NCBI GenBank assembly: GCA_012960505.1
Contig: DUBC01000020.1
Location: 56,109 to 120,108, forward strand
Length of the DNA: 64,000 bases
Direction of reading: 5' to 3'
Source: Verrucomicrobiales bacterium
Lineage (GTDB): Bacteria > Verrucomicrobiota > Verrucomicrobiia > Verrucomicrobiales > DEV007
Below the pieces are notes generated by a model. That model saw only the letters and a list, made by a program, of their open reading frames with translations. It had not been told where the DNA came from and did not search any database. Each line of letters starts with the position of its first letter. The stretch's first letter is position 1. The position numbers and the translations under genes were made by a program. Positions 51,937-60,256 of the stretch are shown in pieces.

Positions 51937-53892
51937 TTACTGAGCCCCCTCCGACTCTTCTATTGGATCCTCTTCACCTAAAATCACGCCGTCAGGCCCT
52001 CTTTCAAACTGTGGGCTAAAATCTTTCTCATGCCCTGGCACACTGTATTCGTAAGGTCCACGATACGCGATTGGCTCACTAAGAAAGTTACCATGCCCTG
52101 GCTTATTCGGCGCCAACCATTCAATTGTAGTTGCTTCCCAAGGGTTATCAGTTTCCACTTTCTTCCCTTTAAATATGCTGAAAATAAAATTAAAAATAAA
52201 TGGCAACTGTCCTATTAGCAAAATCCATACAGAGAATGTCATTACATGATTTAGATCAATCATTTCAATGGTCTTTCCAGATTCAATGCCCGGCACCAGA
52301 CTGAAAATTTTCGCAAAGATAGAATCCTGTTCAAAAAGAACCTGCCCGGCAATCTGCTCAAAATTAATACCGCCGTCATACCAGCGCCGATGGAATCCGC
52401 TCATACCCTGAATCATCATTGGAAGAAAAATTCCATTCATTGCAATTAGTGATGGCCAAAAATGCATATGCCCTAACTTGGAATTCATCATTCGGCCAGT
52501 GGCTTTAGGGAACCAATGATATATACCTGCAAAGAGACCGAATATCGTTCCAGGAGCAACGATATAATGGAAGTGCCCAATAACATAGTATGTATCGTGT
52601 AAGTGAAGATCGATAAAGTTAAAGGCTAAAGGCAACCCGGTCAGCCCGCCAAAACCGAACATTGGAAGAAATGCTAAAGCCCAAAGCATGGGCACAGTAA
52701 ATCGAATCGAACCTCCCCAGAGTGAAATGAATAGGCACGAAAGTAGAACGACTGAAGGTATGGAAATAATAACTGTCGTTGCTTGGAAAAAAGTTGAGAC
52801 CACATTCCCCATTCCAGTCAAATACATGTGGTGCGCCCATACAATAAAGGCAAGAAATCCGAGCACCATGACGGCATAGACCATCGATTTATATCCCCAC
52901 ATCGGTTTCCTGATATTTACAGGTATAATTTCTCCGACAATAGCTATAGCTGGCAAAATCAAAACATAAACCTCGGGATGTGCCAAGAACCAGAAAAGGT
53001 GTTGGTAAAGAAGAGGAGATCCTCCTCCGGCAACATCCAACAGCCCAGCATCCACACTACCAGCTCCTGTAAAATTGAGGCCCGTCGGTATAAAGAAGCT
53101 GGCCCCAGCTAAACGATCCATGAGTTGCATAAGAGCAGCGACTTCTAACGGTGGGAATGCCAGAAGAAGAAGGAATCCTGTGACCATCATAGCCCATACA
53201 AAAAACGGTAGTCGCATCCATGTCATTCCTCGGCACCTCAAATTAATGATAGTGCTTATAAAATTCACTGCACCTAGAAGTGAAGATGATATTAACATAA
53301 CCATACCAAATAACCAAAATGTTTGCCCCGTGTACCATAGGTTTGGTTCATCGAGTTGAGCTGTCGTAGCAATGGGCGAATACATTGTCCATCCAGCTTC
53401 GGCTGCACCTGAAGGTATGAAGAAGCTGGTAAGCATTGTGACTCCTCCAAGGAAGTAAAACCAGTAACTGGCCATATTTAGACGTGGGAACGCCATGTCC
53501 GGAGCTCCTATTTGTAATGGAGTAACAAAATTACCAAATGCACCAAAAGCCAAAGGGACAATCCCTAAAAAGACCATGATGGTTCCGTGCATAGCACCAA
53601 ACATATTGTAAAGATCCCCAGTGACTCTGCCCTCATCAGAAAGCCACGAATCATTCAAAAAAGCAGCAAGCAAGCCTGGCAGTGGCTTGTCCGGAGTTGT
53701 AATGCTCCAGCGCATCACCATCATTAAATAAAATCCAATGAAAAGAAAAATTAGTGCCGTGAATCCATACTGATAACCAATGATTTTGTGATCAGTAGAA
53801 AATATATATTTTTTCAGGAACGGAAGATCATGGTGATGATCATCATGATCATGCGCGTTTGCTGATTCTGCTGTGGATGTTCCTGACCCCAT
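51937..53892 (-). CDS. coxA: cytochrome c oxidase subunit I (aa3 type)
   Basis: A 651-residue heme-copper oxidase subunit I with 12 core helices and an extra C-terminal part. The CuB/heme ligands are present: AHPEVYVLILP, WAHHMYLTGMG, and HDTYYVIGHFHYIVAPG with the heme-a3 and heme-a His. The Glu in HPEVY supports an A1-like proton channel. It reduces oxygen to water and pumps protons. An N-terminal His/Asp-rich stretch (HDHDDHHHDLPF) is notable. It is complete, in contrast to the CcoN-like copy upstream. Confidence 0.97.
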   Translation of the reverse strand: MGSGTSTAESANAHDHDDHHHDLPFLKKYIFSTDHKIIGYQYGFTALIFLFIGFYLMMVMRWSITTPDKPLPGLLAAFLNDSWLSDEGRVTGDLYNMFGAMHGTIMVFLGIVPLAFGAFGNFVTPLQIGAPDMAFPRLNMASYWFYFLGGVTMLTSFFIPSGAAEAGWTMYSPIATTAQLDEPNLWYTGQTFWLFGMVMLISSSLLGAVNFISTIINLRCRGMTWMRLPFFVWAMMVTGFLLLLAFPPLEVAALMQLMDRLAGASFFIPTGLNFTGAGSVDAGLLDVAGGGSPLLYQHLFWFLAHPEVYVLILPAIAIVGEIIPVNIRKPMWGYKSMVYAVMVLGFLAFIVWAHHMYLTGMGNVVSTFFQATTVIISIPSVVLLSCLFISLWGGSIRFTVPMLWALAFLPMFGFGGLTGLPLAFNFIDLHLHDTYYVIGHFHYIVAPGTIFGLFAGIYHWFPKATGRMMNSKLGHMHFWPSLIAMNGIFLPMMIQGMSGFHRRWYDGGINFEQIAGQVLFEQDSIFAKIFSLVPGIESGKTIEMIDLNHVMTFSVWILLIGQLPFIFNFIFSIFKGKKVETDNPWEATTIEWLAPNKPGHGNFLSEPIAYRGPYEYSVPGHEKDFSPQFERGPDGVILGEEDPIEESEGAQ

Positions 53893-53921
53893 TGTTTTGC
53901 AATAATTAAAGTTTAATGAAT

Positions 53922-54728
53922 TTATGTGGTTTTAGAATTCAGTGATGCGTGAGTTCTCGATCCTGAATTAATTTGAGCTGATTCTCCTTCAGGGGCAGGC
54001 TCAGGGGAGGGCTCAGGCTCTTCTGGAGCGAGCCACTCCGGTTGATCTCCTGGGAGCATTGCGTCTTCAGGTGATAGTTCTCTTGAAGTATATTGATTTG
54101 GACGAGCGCCAAATTTTTGCCTAGCACTTTCTACCATTTCCTTTGTAACGACAGAATCACTAACATTACCAAATTTCGATCGCACATAAGTCATGACCTG
54201 AGCAATTTGCTTGTCATTTAATACGCCTTTTTGAGCTGGCATCTCTTGTGCTCCGTACGAAGCACCTTTGACTGTTATGGGCCCTCGAATACCATTCAAA
54301 ACTATCTGAGAAAAACGTTCTGTTCCATTGATGATCCACTCAGATTCTACAAGCGGTGGAATTTGCCCTTGCCCTGCCCCTGTTGCTTGATGACAACCAT
54401 TGCAAACTGCTCTATAAACAGCCTCGCCACCTTTTACATATTTCTCTAATTCACTCAATTCTGGAGCCAAACCCGAAAGACCCGCTGGAACGCTCGGCTC
54501 ATATCCACTCTTATTGTTATTCGAAAATTCAAAGCCTCCGCTATTTGCTCCAACATAGCTTCCCCCAACAATCAAAATAACTACACAAACAATAAGGAGC
54601 CAAACAGGAAAAGATTCATTCCCTTCTTGAAGCTTCAAGTTTTCTTCCGTTTGATGATTCGCAATAGAAGCGCAATCACGAACACTTTGTTTGTGATCGT
54701 AGTCTCGGTTTTCTTGTTGCTCGCTCAT
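53922..54728 (-). CDS. membrane-anchored cytochrome c
   Basis: A 268-residue protein with a cytoplasmic N-terminus, one membrane helix at about residues 41-60 and a class I cytochrome c domain. The heme site is CNGCH (C109-C112-H113) and a likely axial Met is in AQEMPAQ. A Pro/Glu-rich tail (residues about 230-255) follows. It probably carries electrons from ACIII or the CcoO-like protein to the CuA site of CoxB. The next gene (coxA) follows by 29 bp. Confidence 0.88.
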   Translation of the reverse strand: MSEQQENRDYDHKQSVRDCASIANHQTEENLKLQEGNESFPVWLLIVCVVILIVGGSYVGANSGGFEFSNNNKSGYEPSVPAGLSGLAPELSELEKYVKGGEAVYRAVCNGCHQATGAGQGQIPPLVESEWIINGTERFSQIVLNGIRGPITVKGASYGAQEMPAQKGVLNDKQIAQVMTYVRSKFGNVSDSVVTKEMVESARQKFGARPNQYTSRELSPEDAMLPGDQPEWLAPEEPEPSPEPAPEGESAQINSGSRTHASLNSKTT

Positions 54729-54745
54729 TTGGTTAATATCTTCTG

Positions 54746-55441
54746 CTACTTAGCTTTGCCGTCACCTTCATTGTTTTCAGATCCATCTTCTACATTACTG
54801 GAGAATGGATCGTCCTTCTTTAGCGTCATTAAATACCCCACCAATGCTTTCGCTCTTTCGGTAGGAATGACTTCATATTCATTAGTTTCATCATTTTTAA
54901 AGTGAATATTAGCTAAAGCATGCTCAGACCTTTGTCCCTTAATTCTCCTTTTAGCATAAAGATGCCTAAACGACGGCATCATCGAAAAATCCCTCTTGGA
55001 TTGAGGGTTATATAAGTGCTCATGATGCCAGTTCTCATCGTGGCGATATCCAACATTACTCAGATCCGGACCAATTCTTTGAATCCCTAAGTAAGCAAAT
55101 TGCTCACCATCATAATCACCTGAACGAGTCTCCCTTATCCTTATTGGCAATTCAACTGTACCTTCTTTTCCAAAGTCAGGTCTCCATGACTCAAAACCCA
55201 TATAAGTGGGGCGAATCATTTGCGTATGGCAATGAGCGCAGCCTTCCTGCGCATAAACAATCTGGCCTTGTCTGAAAATATTTGGTTTCCCTGCAGGATA
55301 AGTGAATAACTTTCCTGTTTCAGCGTCAGCCCACTCCACAGGCTCCGCCTTCATTTTATTATGCGGAATAACGATCAAACAAAGCCAAGGCACAAAAAAC
55401 GTTGCCGTTATGCCCAGAATAAATTGTTTTAATGAATTCAT
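54746..55441 (-). CDS. CcoO-like monoheme cytochrome c
   Basis: A 231-residue protein resembling FixO/CcoO of cbb3 oxidases: an N-terminal anchor (about 8-26) and a heme domain with CAHCH (C68-C71-H72) inside EGCAHCHTQMIRP, plus HLYNPQSKRDFSMMPSF giving the axial Met. Normally CcoO is the partner of a catalytic CcoN. Here the neighbouring CcoN-like gene, 14 bp upstream, lacks its metal ligands. It may shuttle electrons between ACIII and the aa3 oxidase. Confidence 0.85.
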   Translation of the reverse strand: MNSLKQFILGITATFFVPWLCLIVIPHNKMKAEPVEWADAETGKLFTYPAGKPNIFRQGQIVYAQEGCAHCHTQMIRPTYMGFESWRPDFGKEGTVELPIRIRETRSGDYDGEQFAYLGIQRIGPDLSNVGYRHDENWHHEHLYNPQSKRDFSMMPSFRHLYAKRRIKGQRSEHALANIHFKNDETNEYEVIPTERAKALVGYLMTLKKDDPFSSNVEDGSENNEGDGKAK

Positions 55442-55455
55442 TACCTATTAATCGA

Positions 55456-56895
55456 TTAACCTGAGCTTTCTTGATGGCCGACAAATTTAGATACTATCTC
55501 ACGGCGACCGGACCGTAAGAGAATGGAAATTAAATTCAAAAAGAAATTTAGATTGGCTAGCACAATAAAAGCCCAAGCAACTGAGGCTCCAATGGCATAA
55601 GGTTTGCCAGCTGAAACCGCATTTTCTAGAGGTGCATCAAATTTTCCATATGCACCAGACTGCCACACTCCTCCAAAATAATGCATAATTAAAAGAGTTC
55701 CCATCGCATAAATAGATAAGATGAAGTGAGAATTTATTCTTTTCAGATTTGGCCATTCAGTTCCTGTGAGACGAGGAACCATAAAATAAATTGCCCCAAA
55801 AATCGTCATTGAGAAGAATCCATAAACAACAAGTATCTGTGTGCCCATTGAAGTAAGACTGATTTGAGTAAACTTTCCTATTGCAAGGAAAGAGCTTAAC
55901 GCTGAAAAAACACAATAAATAATAAAGAACGAAATGCCTGCAAGGGTAAAGCGCAAAGCCGGACTCGAATTGACTGCTGATTGATTTCCTCGAACTGTCT
56001 TGAGTTGGTTGACGACAATTATGAAAACAGGAATCAGAATGAATATTACTGCCGCACCAGAAACAGCTGGCATCCAAGCCGGTAATGGCCCGCCCATAAA
56101 CTTTTGGATACCTGTCCAGCCTCCAAACACTGCTAAGCCCCAAAAACCATAGTAACCCAATTGCGCTGAATGCACTGGCCTACCAATAATCTTAGGGATT
56201 AAGTAATAGGCACAGGCAAGTCCGATCGGCACAAGGACCAAATAAATCATACTGCCCATGAACCAGGCATTAGTCGCCGCCTTCGCTACAGCTGATCCCG
56301 GAAAAATATGAATGAAAAGATTAGCAGTTATGAAAATCCACGGGAACCAAAAGCATGCTCCAAGAATGTACCAAACAGATATATAAACCTCTTTGTCCTG
56401 TCGACGATGAAACATTGTAATAAGCCAAATCACAATCAATGAAAAAGCTCCACAGAGTATAGGCCAAACAGCTTTCGGAAAAGCAAGCCATTCAATTGAT
56501 GTTCCGTGACCAGTTAAAATCCCAAGGACTCCAATCAATACGCCTAGGTTCCAAAAGTGGCCAGCGACGATTAAAGTTATTGGATTTTTAACTTCTGCAC
56601 GGCACAGCCTAGCCATTAACCAGATCACTACTCCGATCCCAGCCTGAATTGCCCATCCGTAAACCAATGCACTCATGAATGCGGGATTTGAGCGACCGTA
56701 GTTGAGAAAGAATAATGATGGAGCATCAAGGAACGCAGGCGAATGCAATTTCATCTGCTGCACAAAGCCAAGAATTACTGCCACGGCCAACCATGCCGCA
56801 GCGCTCGTTATAAAGAAGAGCACAGGGAACCTCGCTGACCTATCAATGGCAGTTCGACGCTGAATATCTTCTTGAGCTACTTTATCTTGTGGCAT
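55456..56895 (-). CDS. CcoN-like membrane protein lacking all canonical heme/Cu ligands
   Basis: A 479-residue protein with about 12 helices that aligns with cbb3 oxidase subunit I (CcoN) over its length, e.g. YYLIPKIIGRPVHSAQL with CcoN's YYFVPKQAERPVYSYRL and MTIFGAIYFMVPRLTG near residue 363. The ligand positions are replaced: the low-spin His of GRxxxLH becomes F73; CuB His becomes about G214; the His pair of GPHH becomes T261-G262; the two His of GHVH become T352 and I354. It should not bind the standard cofactors. It may be a structural subunit pairing with the CcoO-like cytochrome. Alignment is by eye. Confidence 0.75.
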   Translation of the reverse strand: MPQDKVAQEDIQRRTAIDRSARFPVLFFITSAAAWLAVAVILGFVQQMKLHSPAFLDAPSLFFLNYGRSNPAFMSALVYGWAIQAGIGVVIWLMARLCRAEVKNPITLIVAGHFWNLGVLIGVLGILTGHGTSIEWLAFPKAVWPILCGAFSLIVIWLITMFHRRQDKEVYISVWYILGACFWFPWIFITANLFIHIFPGSAVAKAATNAWFMGSMIYLVLVPIGLACAYYLIPKIIGRPVHSAQLGYYGFWGLAVFGGWTGIQKFMGGPLPAWMPAVSGAAVIFILIPVFIIVVNQLKTVRGNQSAVNSSPALRFTLAGISFFIIYCVFSALSSFLAIGKFTQISLTSMGTQILVVYGFFSMTIFGAIYFMVPRLTGTEWPNLKRINSHFILSIYAMGTLLIMHYFGGVWQSGAYGKFDAPLENAVSAGKPYAIGASVAWAFIVLANLNFFLNLISILLRSGRREIVSKFVGHQESSG

Positions 56896-56926
56896 TTGAA
56901 TAAAATTACTTAGCTGCTAAAAATTA

Positions 56927-57685
56927 TTAATTAGTCACTTTTAGGGTTCCATTCATTAGTCTCCAATGACCAGGGAAAGTACAAATGTAAGGATAGTCTC
57001 CAGGCTCCTTCGGGATAGTAAATTCGATAACTTCAGACTGACTGGGATTCACTAACTTTGTGCTAGCGATGATATCATCAGACGTGGGGACGAAATGTTT
57101 TTTCAAGGCTTCAGGATCAGTAAGCATAGCATCGGCAAGGGCCCCGACGGCTTCCTTTTTTCCAATTTTGACCAAGACAAAATTATGCTGAAGAACATCT
57201 GGATTCTCAAATGTCAGCATCACCTTAGAACCAGCTTTAGCGGTGATGTCCGCTTCTTCAAATTTCATTGTGCCGGGAGGATTGCCTACCGCCTTAAGGA
57301 TCAATTTAACTACTAATTCCTCTTTGGGTTCCTCATTTTTGGGAGCATTAGCAGCCTGATCAGCAGCTTGTTTTTTCATCCATTCATCGAAGACCTTAGT
57401 GCCGGGGACTGGTTTTTTTGTTGCTTGTGGTTTCTTGCCTCCAAGACTAATAGCAAAATTCTCGAGATCAGAATCAGTGGGAATAATTTCTCCCACTTGC
57501 GCATCATTAATGGCTTTTACCTTGGCAATTCTTTCCTCACTCCATTTGGCATAATTAGAATCATTATCACCTCCACTCACCTTGAAACCAAGCCAAGCCA
57601 CAACCCCGAACGCACCGAAGACCATCAATCCTAAAAGGAAGATGCCTAATCGCTGAAGAGGTGAACTGTCTACGGTGTTATTCAA
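56927..57685 (-). CDS. membrane-anchored cupredoxin (blue copper protein)
   Basis: A 252-residue protein with one membrane helix (about 12-34), a charged linker and a C-terminal cupredoxin domain (about 125-252). Type 1 copper ligands fit the pattern H167 in LQHNFV, then C235, H240 and M244 in ICTFPGHWRLMNG, as in plastocyanin/azurin/auracyanin. It is placed between actF and the cbb3-like genes, so it likely transfers electrons from ACIII onward in the periplasm. Helix and copper motifs are seen; the role is inferred. Confidence 0.88.
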   Translation of the reverse strand: MNNTVDSSPLQRLGIFLLGLMVFGAFGVVAWLGFKVSGGDNDSNYAKWSEERIAKVKAINDAQVGEIIPTDSDLENFAISLGGKKPQATKKPVPGTKVFDEWMKKQAADQAANAPKNEEPKEELVVKLILKAVGNPPGTMKFEEADITAKAGSKVMLTFENPDVLQHNFVLVKIGKKEAVGALADAMLTDPEALKKHFVPTSDDIIASTKLVNPSQSEVIEFTIPKEPGDYPYICTFPGHWRLMNGTLKVTN

Positions 57686-57700
57686 ATTAATAGATTGTTA

Positions 57701-58960
57701 TTAGTTAACGAGTCTTGTCGATTCTAGAAGTCTCGGATCCCTTGAAGGATAAATACTGTATTTGCCAATAGATCTTAAAAATATCCAAATCATACAACTG
57801 CCAACAGCGATGAAAGCAAGGGCATCAATTAAAATTCCATAAGGGATCATAAGCTTATCTCCCTCCGTGATCGAAGGTCCTCTCTCAGGAATAATGATCC
57901 AGTAAATGTCAATAAGGTGAACGAAAAGAACCCAGCAACACGCGGCGCAAATTTGCCTCATATCTTTCTTGGCCTGCTGACGGAGGAGAAACACAAACGG
58001 AATGACAAAATGCCCGAAAACAAGTAAAAGACTAACGTAATGCCATCCCTCTGTATTGCGAAGAATATAGAACTTTGTTTCCTCTGTAATTTTTGCATAC
58101 CAATACAGGAAGAATTGGCTAAAAGAGATGTATGCCCAGAACACTGTGAAGGCGAACATCAGCTTGCCCATAATATGGTAATGCTCAATTGAAACGACTT
58201 TATTCAGAGAACCTTTGCTCCGCAAAAATGTAACTGTGAGGATAATCATTGCCATCGAACTGAGAGCTGAGCCAGCAAAGATATAAACACCCCACATAGT
58301 GGAGAACCATGCGTAATCAAGTCCCATCAAAAGGTCAAAGGCCATAAAAGTACAACAGACAGCAAAGACCGGAACGAACCCGGCACTGAACCTTCTCGCT
58401 AAAAATGTATACTTTACATCGCCGGTTCTGTCCTGGCTTAAGGACCAATGTCGCATCAGCCATGCCATACCACAAAGTGAGATTGCATAGGCTGCAAATC
58501 TAAAAAAGAAAAAACCCATCGTCAAGTAAGGCGCTTTTCCCTTTAGCAAAACATCGTCAGGGTTCGTATGCAAAAGCTTCATCCACTCATAGAGAGCCTC
58601 TCGCGGCTCTGTTAGAATGAGAATCGGAATGAAAAATATAAAGGAAAACGGAAGCATGTTTGCCAGATGCTCCATGACCCTTCTGACCGCGATACCCCAC
58701 CCTGAATTAGACACGTGATGTAGCAATACCCAAAAAAGACCACCCAAAGCGATAGTGAAGAAATAGTAACATGCAAAGAGCCATGAATAGGAAAATGATT
58801 CCCTTAATCTTCCGCTCCCTAAAAATAAGATAGCTAAGCTTATCGCCAATGTAACGGCTCCAATCAGACCAGCGATCTTGATCACCTTTGAGAACTTAGA
58901 AACCTCTACCCTTTCCCCCTCAAGAGGAAGGTCGGTCAGTGTTACTCCATGATCGGACAT
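57701..58960 (-). CDS. actF: alternative complex III subunit ActF (NrfD-like)
   Basis: A 419-residue polytopic protein, about ten helices, of the quinol:cytochrome c oxidoreductase membrane subunits (ActC/ActF, NrfD/PsrC family). It falls in the ActF position after ActE. ACIII oxidises quinol and reduces periplasmic carriers in place of the bc1 complex. The N-terminal part is cytoplasmic and the rest membrane-embedded. It ends about 15 bp upstream of the cupredoxin gene. Confidence 0.9.
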   Translation of the reverse strand: MSDHGVTLTDLPLEGERVEVSKFSKVIKIAGLIGAVTLAISLAILFLGSGRLRESFSYSWLFACYYFFTIALGGLFWVLLHHVSNSGWGIAVRRVMEHLANMLPFSFIFFIPILILTEPREALYEWMKLLHTNPDDVLLKGKAPYLTMGFFFFRFAAYAISLCGMAWLMRHWSLSQDRTGDVKYTFLARRFSAGFVPVFAVCCTFMAFDLLMGLDYAWFSTMWGVYIFAGSALSSMAMIILTVTFLRSKGSLNKVVSIEHYHIMGKLMFAFTVFWAYISFSQFFLYWYAKITEETKFYILRNTEGWHYVSLLLVFGHFVIPFVFLLRQQAKKDMRQICAACCWVLFVHLIDIYWIIIPERGPSITEGDKLMIPYGILIDALAFIAVGSCMIWIFLRSIGKYSIYPSRDPRLLESTRLVN

Positions 58961-58977
58961 TTCTAATTATTGATTAA

Positions 58978-59691
58978 TTAAGTTTGTTCAGTTGAAACTT
59001 TTTCGCTTTCTTTTGCCTCTTCCTTATCTTTTTGTTCGGCAGCCGAAATTTTTGCGTCCTGCAAGACTCTCAGATAAGCGATAATTGCCCATCTATCCTT
59101 TGCTGGAATAGCACCACCATACGGGCCCATTAACCCTCTTCCATTGGTAATAATACTAAATATTTCACCGTCAGGACGATATTCCTGATTCGATGGATCC
59201 GAGAATTTTGCATCGTGAAGATTAGCTATTGGGATCTGACCTCCGTTCGGCCCAAAAGATCGGACCGGACCATTCCCATTACCTGAATCTGCATGGCAAA
59301 TCGCGCAATAAATTCCATACCTTTCCTTGCCGCGAATGAGAAACGCTTTATCCGCTTTAATTTCCACTGGCATTCCATCGCCAAAATATTCTCCCATTTG
59401 GCCAGAGTTAAAATAACTACCACTTAGAGAAAACCCATCAAGAATTGCATCACCTTCATTCGCCGCTACCTCAGGAATACTAAATCCGATAGGAACAGTT
59501 CCATTGACAGGCTTTCGGGATCCAACTCCATCAGCAAAAAAGTCGGACCTACTTTGTGCATTAATACGGTCCTGCCGATCCATGTCAGGAAAAATTTCAA
59601 CTGGAGTCTCATTAAACTTATGACCCCGCAAGCCGAACATGCCCAATATGAGCAGTCCGGTAAGAATTGTTGCGAGGAAAATATAACGCAT
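58978..59691 (-). CDS. actE: alternative complex III subunit ActE (monoheme cytochrome c)
   Basis: A 237-residue protein with an N-terminal anchor (about residues 4-20) and a class I cytochrome c domain: CAICH at C129-C132-H133, with a candidate axial Met in GRGLMGPYGG. A Lys/Glu-rich tail (about 215-235) follows. ActE is the heme c subunit that releases electrons from ACIII. It sits between actD and actF in the usual order. Confidence 0.9.
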   Translation of the reverse strand: MRYIFLATILTGLLILGMFGLRGHKFNETPVEIFPDMDRQDRINAQSRSDFFADGVGSRKPVNGTVPIGFSIPEVAANEGDAILDGFSLSGSYFNSGQMGEYFGDGMPVEIKADKAFLIRGKERYGIYCAICHADSGNGNGPVRSFGPNGGQIPIANLHDAKFSDPSNQEYRPDGEIFSIITNGRGLMGPYGGAIPAKDRWAIIAYLRVLQDAKISAAEQKDKEEAKESEKVSTEQT

Positions 59692-59695
59692 ACCT

Positions 59696-60247
59696 TTAAA
59701 TATCGTCTTCTATTAGTTCAATGCTCTTACCTCCAATATCCTTGAGCATTTTAAGGGTTTCATCTTTTGAGAATTGTGGATCACGTGCCTCAATGCATAA
59801 AAAGAATGCATCATCTGAAAAACGTTCAAATTGGTCACTCGCAAAAAGAGGATGGTTCCATCTTGGCAGTTTGTTCAGTATCATACTTCCAAAAAGAGCA
59901 GTGAAAGCGGAAAATAAAACAGTCAGCTCAAACATCACAGGAAAGAAAGCGGGCAAAGTACCTATATTGGTAGGCTTATCCTGCACCAACGTAGGATAAA
60001 TCAAAACCTGAGTAACAAACTGTAATGAGAATGCTGTTACAGTGCCTATCGCTCCACCAATGAATACAAACCATGAAAGTTGCGACTTTTTGAGTCCCAT
60101 TGCAGAATCAAGACCATGGATAGGGAAGGGAGAATGCACATCCCAATCTTTGAACCCGGCATCACGAACCTTTTCTGCGGCGTGATAAACATCACGTGCA
60201 GTTTCAAACTCGGCTATGTAGCCATGGACTCTCTTTAATGTATTCAA
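59696..60247 (-). CDS. actD: alternative complex III subunit ActD (DUF3341)
   Basis: A 183-residue protein with a cytoplasmic N-terminal domain (KVRDAGFKDWDVHSPFPIHG is the DUF3341 signature), two membrane helices (about 57-85 and 100-122) and a C-terminal region. ActD stabilises the ACIII membrane part. It lies between actC and actE; gaps are 9 and 4 bp, so they are one transcription unit. Confidence 0.92.
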   Translation of the reverse strand: MNTLKRVHGYIAEFETARDVYHAAEKVRDAGFKDWDVHSPFPIHGLDSAMGLKKSQLSWFVFIGGAIGTVTAFSLQFVTQVLIYPTLVQDKPTNIGTLPAFFPVMFELTVLFSAFTALFGSMILNKLPRWNHPLFASDQFERFSDDAFFLCIEARDPQFSKDETLKMLKDIGGKSIELIEDDI

Positions 60248-60256
60248 TACTTTGAT

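Noticed and set aside
55456..56895. Calling this gene a functional cbb3 oxidase subunit I
   Set aside because: The expected ligand histidines are missing in every block that I could align, so a catalytic call would mislead.
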